Shown here: in pieces, positions 36,142 to 44,503 of the stretch
Layout of the letters: each line of letters starts with the position of its first letter
Position numbering within the stretch: the first letter of the stretch is position 1
Assembly: GCA_022648325.1 (NCBI GenBank)
Contig: JALCMG010000001.1
Coordinates: 186,001-250,000, forward strand
DNA length: 64,000 nucleotides
From: Olsenella sp.
Lineage (GTDB): Bacteria; Actinomycetota; Coriobacteriia; Coriobacteriales; Atopobiaceae
Reading direction: 5' to 3'
Translations under genes and position numbers: made by a program
The notes under the pieces: generated by a model
Seen by the model: only the letters and a program-made list of their open reading frames with translations
What the model was told of the DNA's origin: nothing
The model's database searches: none

Positions 36142-36915
36142 ATGCTCAGGAGCGTTTGCGGTGGCGGCCACCAGCCCAAAGAGATTAGTGCCGACAGGTG
36201 GGTATCCATGGTGGGCAAGGGGGCTCTCCAGGACTTCCAGGATTGCTTTGTACAAGACTATCGCATTCCGCTTCTCCTCATAGACACGCAGGGCAAGCCT
36301 CTGCTTGTCCCCTCGCTCAAGCTTGGCTTTTGCAACTTTGTCCAGTCTAGCATGGCACACGACTGCTCGGGCATCGCAGCGCACGACGTCACTGCAGTTG
36401 CCAGCTACTTCCAGAGCAGGAGGGTCTTTGACCCGCTCATGCACACCTGCAACTTTGGCATTACCTCATTTGCGATACCAGTCTTTTTCAACACACGGCT
36501 TGTTGCCCTGTGGCGCTGCGACGGCTTTGTCTTTGATGACGCGCCCCACGCCGAGCAGCTCCAGGCAAAGTTCGACCTTCCCGTCATCACGCACGAGGAG
36601 CTGAACGACGCCACCTCGTGGCTTGAGTGCACGTGCCGGCTCCTCGACGTCCACCTTAATCCCTCGGCAGACTCCAGAGGGGCCACTCGCATACTCTCGC
36701 CCGTTCTCACCCCGCGCGAGAACGAGATTGCCGTCCTGGTGTGCGATGGCCTGAGCAACTCTCAGATTGCCGACCGCCTCTTCCTCAGCGAGAAGACCGT
36801 CAAGACGCACATGAGCAGCATCCTTGCCAAGCTTGGCGTGAAGAACCGTGTCCAGCTTATCTGCGAGTACGCAGACACGCTTGATGAGGACAACCGCCAG
36901 ACTATGGTGGTGTAG
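36142..36915 (+). CDS. PocR-domain LuxR-type transcriptional regulator
   Basis: A 257-residue regulator. The N-terminal half matches the PocR sensory domain, with paired cysteines (KLGFCNFVQSSMAHDCSG; MHTCNFGITSFAIPV) as seen in that family, whose known members sense small hydrocarbon-like compounds such as 1,2-propanediol. The C-terminal LuxR HTH reads LTPRENEIAVLVCDGLSNSQ and ends KTVKTHMSSILAKLG. Start at 36142 (MLRSVCGGGHQ) has GGGGGAGG eight bases upstream; the frame is open upstream to 35863 but enters the repeat array. It is 4 bp from the next gene and beside the arylacetate decarboxylase locus, which it probably controls (inference). Confidence 0.82.
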   Translation: MLRSVCGGGHQPKEISADRWVSMVGKGALQDFQDCFVQDYRIPLLLIDTQGKPLLVPSLKLGFCNFVQSSMAHDCSGIAAHDVTAVASYFQSRRVFDPLMHTCNFGITSFAIPVFFNTRLVALWRCDGFVFDDAPHAEQLQAKFDLPVITHEELNDATSWLECTCRLLDVHLNPSADSRGATRILSPVLTPRENEIAVLVCDGLSNSQIADRLFLSEKTVKTHMSSILAKLGVKNRVQLICEYADTLDEDNRQTMVV

Positions 36916-36919
36916 CAGC

Positions 36920-37822
36920 ATGAGACCTCCCAAGCTGCTCTTTGTATGCTCAGACGGCAAGGCACGCGAGCGCTTCAAGCACGGTCTCGCCGCCTACAGC
37001 TGCGACGTGGTCCTGTGCTACCGTGCCGAGGAGGCCTTCCGCATCATCCGCACGTATCGCATCGATGTGGTTATCTTCTCGGTTGAGCTTCAGGACATGA
37101 GCGGCTACGAGGCATGTCGGCGACTCCGCGAGCGCTACAACATTGTGGAGCAGCCCGCAGTCATCTACTCGACGCACGACTCCCCCGAGGAGCGGCTGGC
37201 AGCCTTCCGCTCCGGGGCCAATATCTTCACCTTCGAGCCCATTCTCTTCGACCGGCTCTACTACGTGGTGATGCTCCTCGTGCGCGGCAAGCGCATGATG
37301 CAGCGCTCCATGTCACTCGACCAGGTGCTTCGCGTTGCCGACAAGCAGATTGTTGGCAACGTCGAGCCCCCCACAAAAATCGAGGGCCCGCACGGCACGC
37401 TTGCAAAATCAGACGCCCTGCGCTGGACAGACGTCCTCACGCAGAGCGTCGACCTCGAGCAGCAGTCCCAGGCTATTGTCCACGAGATGGTCAACCTCAC
37501 GCTTGACCTGGTGCCGCGTTATGGCTCCATTGAGGGTGTCCTTGCGTACCTCGGCGACCTCTGGGAGGGCACCACCGCTCGCACGGAGCTTGACCGCGTC
37601 TTTGGCAACGAGGGGAAGCGCTTCTCGCTTGACGTTGACCACGCCACAACCGATGGCGCCTGCGCCCTCATGCTCATGTTCTGCGAGGAGATTCTTGACG
37701 GCTACACCCCCTCGGAGGCCTTGAGCCGCATTTCCGCCGATGGCTCCGTGAACCACGACGAGGTAGAAGCCCTGCGTCGCGTCCTTATCGCAGACGACTT
37801 CATGTTCAACATCTTTGGCTAA
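36920..37822 (+). CDS. Receiver-like protein without phospho-acceptor Asp, unknown output domain
   Basis: A 300-residue protein. Residues 1-125 fold like a response-regulator receiver (KLLFVCSDGKARERF; VVIFSVELQDMSGYEACRRL), but the phospho-acceptor Asp is Ser54 and the conserved Lys before the last strand is Glu (FTFEP). The C-terminal 140 residues (VHEMVNLTLDLVPRYGSIEG; EALSRISADGSVNHDEVEAL) are helical and I do not recognise them as DNA binding. It is cotranscribed with the PocR-LuxR gene. It may act by protein contact or ligand binding and not by phosphorylation. Start at 36920 is the only ATG near the stop of the previous gene. Confidence 0.72.
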   Translation: MRPPKLLFVCSDGKARERFKHGLAAYSCDVVLCYRAEEAFRIIRTYRIDVVIFSVELQDMSGYEACRRLRERYNIVEQPAVIYSTHDSPEERLAAFRSGANIFTFEPILFDRLYYVVMLLVRGKRMMQRSMSLDQVLRVADKQIVGNVEPPTKIEGPHGTLAKSDALRWTDVLTQSVDLEQQSQAIVHEMVNLTLDLVPRYGSIEGVLAYLGDLWEGTTARTELDRVFGNEGKRFSLDVDHATTDGACALMLMFCEEILDGYTPSEALSRISADGSVNHDEVEALRRVLIADDFMFNIFG

Positions 37823-37829
37823 GCGCACT

Positions 37830-37863
37830 GCGGGATGCGGCCGAGAGAAACGCCGCATCCCGC
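37830..37863. terminator. Bidirectional hairpin terminator
   Basis: GCGGGATGCGGC and GCCGCATCCCGC form a perfect 12-bp stem around 10 nt, between two convergent genes. Confidence 0.75.
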
Positions 37864-37873
37864 GTCCCATGCA

Positions 37874-38866
37874 TTAGAACGGCGTCTCGCTTCCCAGATA
37901 GCACTTCACCCCGTGCCCCTGAACCACCTTGCGGAGGCTCTCGAGCTTCTCGGGCGGCGTGGGCTTGTCGTCTGCGAATGCGTACGTCATCGAGAGCTCT
38001 TCCCACTTGCTCACGCCAAGCCTGTGGAACGGCAGAATGTTGAGCTCGTTCAAGCCCACCTCCCTCATGAACGCACCAATCTTGTCGAAGTCCTCTTCGG
38101 TGTCGTTGAAGCCCCGGATAACCGGCGTGCGCAGGATGAGGCGAGCAGTGCAGTTTGAGCTGGTAAAGGCCCGGATGTCCTGCAGCACCTGCTCGTTGCC
38201 TAGACCTGTGTACTCACGGTGCTTCTCGCTATCCATGCTCTTGAGGTCATTGAAGGCAAAGTCCATGTGGCGCATCACGCTGAGGTAGACGTCAGTCGAG
38301 GCAGAGGCCTCCGTCTCTATGGCCTTGTGGATGTAGGCCTCGTCGCAGCGCTCCAGAACGGCGAGAAGAAACTCGGGCTGGAACATGGGGTCGCCGCCCG
38401 AGAAGGTCACGCCGCCATTGCCGGACCAGTAGTGGCGGTCGCGCTCGAGGATGTGCATAATCTGCTCGACCGTGTACTCCTCGGATATCGTGACCAGGGC
38501 ATCGTCAAAGCAGGCCTTCACGCACTCAAACGTGGTGCAGACGTGACACTTCTCCCAGTCAAACTTCATGGGGTGGTCCGGGTCTTGCGAGTTGTCGCTC
38601 ACCGCACCGTAGGGGCAGGCCTCAAGGCAGCGCGTGCAGCGCTTATCGGCACGGTTCACGCACTTTGAAGCTCGATAGAGCTTGCCCTGCCAGTTGTAGA
38701 AGCTCTCGGGGTTGCAGCACCACTTGCAGCGAAAGGGGCAGCCGGACATGAAGATAAGCGTCCTGCACCCAGGGCCATCATGGACGCTATACGACTGAAT
38801 GTCGAAGATCCTTCCTTTGAGCTCTCTGTCCCTGTCGCTCAATGGTGCGGAAAGACTCCTCCTCAT
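37874..38866 (-). CDS. hpdA: Glycyl-radical enzyme activating enzyme (4-hydroxyphenylacetate decarboxylase activase type)
   Basis: Radical SAM enzyme that installs the glycyl radical on the decarboxylase. The 330-residue protein has the activase start SYSVHDGPGCRTLIFMSGC, the cluster motif CPFRCKWC (Cys43, 47, 50), an inserted ferredoxin-like region with two Cys groups (KRCTRCLEACPYG; CHVCTTFECVKAC) for extra [4Fe-4S] clusters, and GGVTFSGGDP. The extra clusters are known in HpdA-like activases. Start at 38866 has GAGGAGAC. It is divergent from the decarboxylase subunits over 298 bp and not downstream of them as in Clostridioides difficile hpdBCA. Confidence 0.9.
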   Translation of the reverse strand: MRRSLSAPLSDRDRELKGRIFDIQSYSVHDGPGCRTLIFMSGCPFRCKWCCNPESFYNWQGKLYRASKCVNRADKRCTRCLEACPYGAVSDNSQDPDHPMKFDWEKCHVCTTFECVKACFDDALVTISEEYTVEQIMHILERDRHYWSGNGGVTFSGGDPMFQPEFLLAVLERCDEAYIHKAIETEASASTDVYLSVMRHMDFAFNDLKSMDSEKHREYTGLGNEQVLQDIRAFTSSNCTARLILRTPVIRGFNDTEEDFDKIGAFMREVGLNELNILPFHRLGVSKWEELSMTYAFADDKPTPPEKLESLRKVVQGHGVKCYLGSETPF

Positions 38867-39164
38867 TGTCTGTCTCCTCTCGTGATGCCAAGCATCGCAG
38901 CTTGTGAAAACTGCCCGTTTAGCTCTTGATTATTGGCGAAGGTCACATTTTTGCCGTAGTGCCAAGGTCGCGCCGGAGGACGGATTTCGGGGGACGGGCC
39001 TACTACTTTGGTCCCATATACGACCTTTAGTTCTAGTTGACGGCGAGAAGATACAACCGCCAAACACGAGCCAAGACCCATCTCAAATTGCTACCCCTCA
39101 CACACAATGACGGTTGGCAAGAGGCGGCACAGAGCCGTCACGGTTTTCTATCGAGGAGGTCAGA
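38867..39164. promoter_or_regulatory. Divergent promoter region between the activase and decarboxylase genes
   Basis: This 298-bp gap holds no gene. It contains an A/T-richer stretch (TTGATTATTGGCGAAGG near 38925) and a loose TTGGC..GCCAA pair near 38932-38968. It must carry the start signals for both transcripts and is the natural target for the PocR-LuxR regulator. Confidence 0.5.
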
Positions 39165-41894
39165 ATGGCACAACTCCATCCGATGAAGCTGACCGAGGTC
39201 CTGGCAGAGAGAGGACTCTCACTCGAGAGCCAGGCAAACGGAGAGGCCCCGAAGGAAATCCAGGACCGCGAGGTCAAGAAGGAGCCCACGCCGCGCGCCA
39301 ACTACCTGCGCAACATTTACTTCGACACGCTGTCATCGCTCGACGTGCAGGAGTCCTACTGGTACACGCGCGCCGCAACCGAGCACGAGGGCGAAGTCCC
39401 CATCATGCGCCGCGCCTATGGTCTGAAGAGCGTGTTCCAGCACCTCGACACCCCCATCTGGCCGCATGAGCTGCTCGTTGGCGCCAAGGCCGGCTTCTAT
39501 CGTGGCTCTGCCCCGCTGCCCTGGCTCACCGAGAGCTTCTTCATGGACAAGGACTCCGACCTCTACAAGGCCGCCCTTGCCACTGGTGCCGAGTCCAGCG
39601 CCGAGGTCTCCCACTTTGGCGCCGGCGGCGGCAACGTCACCAAGAGCTTTGGCAACGTAGTCTCCGTGGGCGGCAAGTACGGCGTCCGCCGCGAGATCGT
39701 CCCCGCGATGCACCGCCTGGCCTACGCATGGGCCAGCAAGTCCGTCGAGGACGTGGGCCGCAAGTACGAGCAGATGGTGCCCGAGTACAAGATCAAGGAA
39801 AACATCATGAAGTCGGTCGTGTCGAACTTCGACTCCGGCTTCACGATCCCGCAGGGCCGCGAGGTCATGAACTACTACTACGTCCTCGAGTACGGCTTTG
39901 ATGGCCTTATCGACTTCTGCGAGAAGCGCGCGGGCGAGGTTGCCGGCGAGGCCGGCGGCGACGGCATCTCCGGCATGGACCGCCTGTACTACTACAAGGC
40001 AATGGCCGAGCTTTGCCGCGGCCTGTCTGCCTGGTTCGACAACTACGGCCGCGAGGCGGACCGCCTGCTCGCCTGCACCGAGGACGAGACCTCCCACGCC
40101 GAGCTCTCCGAGATCTCCGAGCGCATGCACCGCATCTCTCACGAGAAGCCCATGACCTTCAAGGATGCCCTCCAGGCCATCTACCTGCTGCACCTTGCCG
40201 AGCTCAACGAGGACGCCATGTCTGGCCTGTCCCCCGGCCGCATCGGTCAGGTCCTCTACCCCTACTTCGAGCAGGACATCGAGGCCGGCCGCCTCACCGA
40301 GGCCGAGGCCGAGGAGTGGAACGAGCTCTACCGCGTCAAGATGACCTGCATCGACGCCTTCGCGTGCACCGGCGTCGTGGGCGGCGTCCTCTCTGGCAAC
40401 ACCTTCAACAACGTGTGCATCGGCGGTCTCGACCGCGAGGGCAAGTCTGCCGCCAACCGTCTTGAGATGCTCATCCTCGAGGCCGGCATCAAGTGCCAGA
40501 CTACCCAGCCCACGCTCTCGCTGCTCTACGACGAGGCCACGCCTGAGGAGTTCCTCCTCAAGTGCATGGAGTGCATCAAGACCGGCGCCGGCTACCCCGC
40601 CGTTATGAACAACCGCATCGGCATGGAGTTCATCCAGAACCAGTACCAGCACGAGGGCATGACCGTCCGCGAGTCCCGCGCTTGGTCCGTGGGCGGCTGC
40701 CTCGAGACCTCTCCCGGCACCTGGATGCCTCTGCACCACGGCGGCAAGCTCTATTGGATCCCCGGTGGCTCCGGCCAGCCCACCTCCGTTGGCGTCCACT
40801 TCCTGAACAACCCGAAGATCCTCGAGCTTACGCTCAACAACGGCTTCGACAAGCGCACCGGCCTTCAGGTCTTCGAGCCGCACAACCGCAGCTTTGACAC
40901 GTTCGACGACCTTGTCGACCAGTACAAGAAGTACTACGAGAAGTCCGTCGAGGTTCTCAACAAGTGCATGAACATCCAGCACGACGTCTGGCGCAAGTTC
41001 ACGCCGTCGATGGTCAACTCGCTGCTCAAGCCCAACTGCCTCGAGCGCGGCCTCGGCATCGCCCAGAAGGGCTATCGCTACAACGCCACGTTCAACATCG
41101 AGTGCTGTGGCATGTGCAACCAGATCAACTCCTTCGCGGCCATCAAGAAGCTCGTCTACGATGACCACAAGTACACGCTTGACCAGCTCAAGGACGCGTT
41201 CGACCACAACTTTGGCTACAAGACGTCCAAGGAGGTTGGCTCCGAGTCCCTGAAGGACCAGGAAAAGCGCGACGACGATGACGGCCGTTACGACGAGATC
41301 CACGCGGACTGCCTGCGTGCGCCCAAGTACGGCAACGACGAGCCCTACGTCGACGACATGCTCTACGACTGGGAGCAGTGGTTCTGCGAGGACATGCCGC
41401 ACAAGTTCGAGTCCCTCTACGCCGAGCCTCTCTACGTGTGCCAGATGTCCGTCTCCACGCACGGCCCCGAGGGCGCCGTCACCGGTGCCACCGCTGATGG
41501 CCGCCTTGAGGGCACGACGTTCGCCGACGCCTCGATGTCCGCTTACCCTGGCACCGACACCCACGGCCAGTACGCCCTCTTCGAGTCCGCGACAGGCTGG
41601 GATCACTCCATGTCGCAGAACTCCCAGATGAACCTCAAGATTCACCCCAGCGCCACCAAGGGCGTCGAGGGCTCCCGCAAGCTCCTGGACCTCACCCGCG
41701 CCTACATGCGCAAGGGCGGCTTCCACATCCAGTACAACATCGTGGACTCCCGCGTGCTCAAGAAGGCACAGGCTCACCCCGAGAACTACCGCACCCTGCT
41801 CATCCGCGTTGCTGGCTTCACTCAGTACTGGGTCGAGATTGGCAAGCCCATCCAGGACGAGGTCATCGCCCGTACCGAGTACGAGTCCATCTAG
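39165..41894 (+). CDS. hpdB: Glycyl-radical arylacetate decarboxylase, large subunit (4-hydroxyphenylacetate decarboxylase type)
   Basis: Decarboxylates 4-hydroxyphenylacetate to p-cresol. In the 909-residue protein the catalytic pair is Cys512 and Glu514 in VGGCLETS, and the radical Gly884 is in RVAGFTQYW. Counting from the C. difficile enzyme as I recall it (Cys503, Glu505, His536, Glu637, Gly873), His545 and Glu646 (FNIECCG) fall at the positions expected for the residues near the substrate hydroxyl. Presence of the small Fe-S subunit gene next door favours this over indoleacetate decarboxylase. Start at 39165 (MAQLHPMKLTEVL) has GAGGAGG; the upstream frame is longer but has no RBS. Substrate is inferred; 3,4-dihydroxyphenylacetate or indoleacetate are alternatives. 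Confidence 0.9.
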   Translation: MAQLHPMKLTEVLAERGLSLESQANGEAPKEIQDREVKKEPTPRANYLRNIYFDTLSSLDVQESYWYTRAATEHEGEVPIMRRAYGLKSVFQHLDTPIWPHELLVGAKAGFYRGSAPLPWLTESFFMDKDSDLYKAALATGAESSAEVSHFGAGGGNVTKSFGNVVSVGGKYGVRREIVPAMHRLAYAWASKSVEDVGRKYEQMVPEYKIKENIMKSVVSNFDSGFTIPQGREVMNYYYVLEYGFDGLIDFCEKRAGEVAGEAGGDGISGMDRLYYYKAMAELCRGLSAWFDNYGREADRLLACTEDETSHAELSEISERMHRISHEKPMTFKDALQAIYLLHLAELNEDAMSGLSPGRIGQVLYPYFEQDIEAGRLTEAEAEEWNELYRVKMTCIDAFACTGVVGGVLSGNTFNNVCIGGLDREGKSAANRLEMLILEAGIKCQTTQPTLSLLYDEATPEEFLLKCMECIKTGAGYPAVMNNRIGMEFIQNQYQHEGMTVRESRAWSVGGCLETSPGTWMPLHHGGKLYWIPGGSGQPTSVGVHFLNNPKILELTLNNGFDKRTGLQVFEPHNRSFDTFDDLVDQYKKYYEKSVEVLNKCMNIQHDVWRKFTPSMVNSLLKPNCLERGLGIAQKGYRYNATFNIECCGMCNQINSFAAIKKLVYDDHKYTLDQLKDAFDHNFGYKTSKEVGSESLKDQEKRDDDDGRYDEIHADCLRAPKYGNDEPYVDDMLYDWEQWFCEDMPHKFESLYAEPLYVCQMSVSTHGPEGAVTGATADGRLEGTTFADASMSAYPGTDTHGQYALFESATGWDHSMSQNSQMNLKIHPSATKGVEGSRKLLDLTRAYMRKGGFHIQYNIVDSRVLKKAQAHPENYRTLLIRVAGFTQYWVEIGKPIQDEVIARTEYESI

Positions 41895-41940
41895 TCCCAG
41901 CCACGCATTCCCACGACCTTCTCGAGAAAGGATTCCCACG

Positions 41941-42216
41941 ATGTGCAAGCACTCTGATTGCGCGAACTACATCCCCATCGACGTGGCCAAGGGCATCTGC
42001 CACGCCAACGGTGACATCACCGTCCAGATCGACACGCCCACCTGCCCCAAGTTCACCCCCGGCTTCAAGTGCAAGTTCTGCAGCCACTACCAGGCGGGCG
42101 AGCAGAACATGGGAACCTGCACCGGCTTTGAGGACAAGTTCTGGGCCTTTGGTGACAACGGTACCAAGAACTGCGAGAAGTTCGAGCGTGGGGCGGCCGA
42201 GAAGGTCGAGGCATAG
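41941..42216 (+). CDS. hpdC: 4-hydroxyphenylacetate decarboxylase small (iron-sulfur) subunit
   Basis: A 91-residue subunit binding two [4Fe-4S] clusters and needed for activity and oligomerisation of the decarboxylase. The N-terminus KHSDC, then KGIC, CPKF, FKCKFCSHY, GTCTG and NCEKF give the His/Cys ligand series of HpdC. A His near residue 4 with three Cys binds one cluster in the known structure, and four Cys bind the other. It begins 46 bp after the large subunit with AAAGGA upstream. It is diagnostic for the HPAD-type enzyme. Confidence 0.9.
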   Translation: MCKHSDCANYIPIDVAKGICHANGDITVQIDTPTCPKFTPGFKCKFCSHYQAGEQNMGTCTGFEDKFWAFGDNGTKNCEKFERGAAEKVEA

Positions 42217-42335
42217 CCTCTCTCGCGCCACCAATATGCTCCAACCCTAGGGATTGGGCAGTGCCCCGGGGGATCATGGTTCCCCGGGACAGTTTTATAC
42301 GGAATCTACTCCATTCGCAAAGATAGGTGGTTTCC

Positions 42336-43691
42336 ATGTCTGTTGAACAAGCAACAGTACAGAAGCAGGCGCCAGAGCCCCTCACCACCGAGCAAATCAC
42401 CAAGGAGACGGCAAAGAAATACGGGATCTGCACCGTAATCGCCGCCTGGCTCGCGGTCTTCTGCCTCTTTGGCTACCGCTCCTCGTTCTCGATCATGCAG
42501 TCGTCCCTCATGGAGGGCATGAGCTGGACCTCCACCCAGGCCTCGCTCGGCTACTGCTTCATGATGACCTTCTACGCCATCACCGCGTACTTCTCAGGCG
42601 GCCTCATTGACAAGAGGGGCACCCGCCCCTCCTACACGATAGGCGCCATCTGCTGCTTCCTCGGCTTCTTCCTCACGTCCTTCATCCCCGAGGGCGCGAG
42701 CTGGTCCTTCCCCGTCTACCTCGTGACCTACGGCATCTTCGCCGGCGTGGGCACGGGCATGCTCTGGGTCTCCTCCACGATCTCGTGCCGCAAGTGGTAC
42801 GTGGGCACCGAGTACGGCACCAAGTGGGGTCTCGCCTTCATGGGCGCCCCCATGGCGCAGCTCCTTCTCACCATCGTGGTCTCCCCTATCCTCAAGAGCG
42901 CTGGCTGGTCCGCCGGCATGAAGGTCCTCTCGGTGATCATGGCCGTCATGCTCCTCATCGCAGCCGCCGTGGCCAAGCCCATGCCCGACAAGGTGGGCGC
43001 TCAGCCCTTTGGCTTGGACTCCCTACCAAAGAAGAAGGACGCTACGGCGAAGCCGGCACACGTTTGGACCGTGGCCGAGGCCTTCAAGACGCGCGCCCTC
43101 TGGTGCGACATCTTCGCCTTCATGTTCGCCGTGATGGGCGAGTTCCTCATCTGGTCGCAGATCGTGCGCTACTTCACCGTGGACCTCGGCTGGACGCAGC
43201 CGTCGCTTCTGGGGATGCCTCTCGCCAACGTGATCTACATGGTCATCGGCCTCGCGGGCATCTTCACCATGCCGCTCACCGGCAAGGCATCGGATGCCCT
43301 GGTCAAGCGCATGGGCGTCGAGCGCCCGGCCCGCCGCATCATGCTCGTGGTGTCCCCGCTCTTTGGCATCGCGGGCGTGCTTCTCGCCCTCTCCGGCAGC
43401 CTTCCCGTTGTCATTGTGGGCATGATCCTGCTCGCCGTGTACTGGGGCATCGAGCCGGGCGGTGCCGCGGGCTATGCGGGCACCGTCTTTGGCGGCGCGT
43501 CCCTCGGCAAGATCTGGGGCCTCGCCACGCTCATCATCATGGGCATCGGGCCGTCGTTCGGCACCTTCATGGGCGCCTTCCTCTTCGACACCTTCCAGTC
43601 CTACGTGCCCGCGCTCTACTTTGGCATCGGCGCATACGTGGTATCGACCATCTCGGCACTGCTGCTCCCGGGCAAGGTCGAGGGCGAGTAG
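42336..43691 (+). CDS. MFS transporter, OFA-like, of the arylacetate locus
   Basis: A 451-residue polytopic protein with 12 likely membrane segments. The layout (FSIMQSSLMEGMSWTSTQAS; SGGLIDKRGTRPS; EPGGAAGYAGTVFGGASLGK) resembles the oxalate:formate antiporter-like group. It is the third gene after the two decarboxylase subunits, 120 bp downstream, and a strong terminator follows. It probably imports 4-hydroxyphenylacetate, possibly in exchange for the product; p-cresol itself may leave by diffusion. Start at 42336 (MSVEQATVQ) has AGGTGG; an ATG three codons earlier is weaker. Confidence 0.85.
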   Translation: MSVEQATVQKQAPEPLTTEQITKETAKKYGICTVIAAWLAVFCLFGYRSSFSIMQSSLMEGMSWTSTQASLGYCFMMTFYAITAYFSGGLIDKRGTRPSYTIGAICCFLGFFLTSFIPEGASWSFPVYLVTYGIFAGVGTGMLWVSSTISCRKWYVGTEYGTKWGLAFMGAPMAQLLLTIVVSPILKSAGWSAGMKVLSVIMAVMLLIAAAVAKPMPDKVGAQPFGLDSLPKKKDATAKPAHVWTVAEAFKTRALWCDIFAFMFAVMGEFLIWSQIVRYFTVDLGWTQPSLLGMPLANVIYMVIGLAGIFTMPLTGKASDALVKRMGVERPARRIMLVVSPLFGIAGVLLALSGSLPVVIVGMILLAVYWGIEPGGAAGYAGTVFGGASLGKIWGLATLIIMGIGPSFGTFMGAFLFDTFQSYVPALYFGIGAYVVSTISALLLPGKVEGE

Positions 43692-43723
43692 AGTCCGTCG
43701 CGCGCAAAGGGCAACACTCCCCC

Positions 43724-43752
43724 AGGGGGTGCCGGCTGAGCCGGCACCCCCT
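43724..43752 (+). terminator. Terminator after the arylacetate operon
   Basis: AGGGGGTGCCGGC and GCCGGCACCCCCT make a perfect 13-bp stem with loop TGA, 32 bp after the MFS stop codon. There is no clear T-tract. Confidence 0.75.
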
Positions 43753-43773
43753 GTATGCAACAATACGAAAAGA

Positions 43774-44409
43774 ATGCCAACTCAAGGGGTGAGACGCATA
43801 TCTGTTTCCGAGCTTGTCGAAACCGTTCTTGGTCGCGAGGACGAGGACTTTGAGCGGGCCCTCCAGGAGCCAAACCCGCCCTGCGACGCAGCGTCGTTTG
43901 GGCTGGTGCTCAACCGCTTCCGGGCGGCGCAGCTTGCCCTGTGGCCCGAGCCGCTCCTCGAGGCCTACCTGCAGGACCTTGAGAACGCCCGAACATGCGA
44001 GAAGTCCATCGTCCTTGAGCGCGCGGCCTACCTCTTTGGCACCTCATACCGCCCCGACGCCCACCTCATGCTGCCGCCCAAGTCTTACGAGTTCTGCGAG
44101 CGGGTCGACCTCATCTCCAAGCTCTCGCTCATCTGGGAGGTTCGTGCCCGCGAGGTAGTTCCCCGCTTTACTTCTCGCCTGGGCGCGCTTATCTCCGAGG
44201 AGGACCGGCCTGGTGCGCCATCGTACGAGTCTTGCCTGCGGGCGGAACTCATGTCCTACTCGCAGCGCACCATAGACGAGTACGGCACATGGGTCTTTGG
44301 CTGCTGGGGTGCAGGGAGAAACCCCAACTTGCAGACCTACGATGGCGCGGCCATGGAGCTGGGTTTCTCTGGTGCCTACGAGGCAAACTACAAGGGCGCT
44401 GTGCTCTAG
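43774..44409 (+). CDS. DUF4125-like protein
   Basis: A 211-residue soluble protein, mostly helical. The stretch LLEAYLQDLENARTCEKSIV, VDLISKLSLIWEV and LRAELMSYSQRTIDEYGTWV resemble, from memory, DUF4125 proteins of Coriobacteriia, of unknown function; I cannot confirm this. Start at 43774 follows a weak A/G-rich stretch. It lies after the operon terminator and before the GntR gene, so it is probably its own unit. Confidence 0.6.
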   Translation: MPTQGVRRISVSELVETVLGREDEDFERALQEPNPPCDAASFGLVLNRFRAAQLALWPEPLLEAYLQDLENARTCEKSIVLERAAYLFGTSYRPDAHLMLPPKSYEFCERVDLISKLSLIWEVRAREVVPRFTSRLGALISEEDRPGAPSYESCLRAELMSYSQRTIDEYGTWVFGCWGAGRNPNLQTYDGAAMELGFSGAYEANYKGAVL

Positions 44410-44415
44410 GACATG

Positions 44416-44431
44416 TTAGATTACAATCTAA
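44416..44431. promoter_or_regulatory. Palindrome upstream of the GntR gene, likely operator
   Basis: TTAGATTACAATCTAA is a perfect palindrome (7-bp arms, AC centre) 73 bp before the GntR start. Size and symmetry fit an autoregulatory operator of a HutC-type regulator. I did not find the same sequence in front of the GH35/PTS genes. Confidence 0.5.
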
Positions 44432-44503
44432 TACAAAAGCGTGAGGGAGCTTAGAGGCCGCCACGCTTCCCAATGTCATGCCACTTCATTCTGGAGAAGC
44501 TCC

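Noticed and set aside
39165..41894. Assignment as indoleacetate (skatole-forming) decarboxylase
   Set aside because: Not excluded, but the adjacent HpdC-type small subunit and the His/Glu residues at the hydroxyl-binding positions favour the 4-hydroxyphenylacetate enzyme.
39333..41948. An 871-codon minus-strand frame opposite the decarboxylase
   Set aside because: Composition (Val, Leu, His, Ala) is that of an antisense frame; the plus-strand protein has all catalytic residues.
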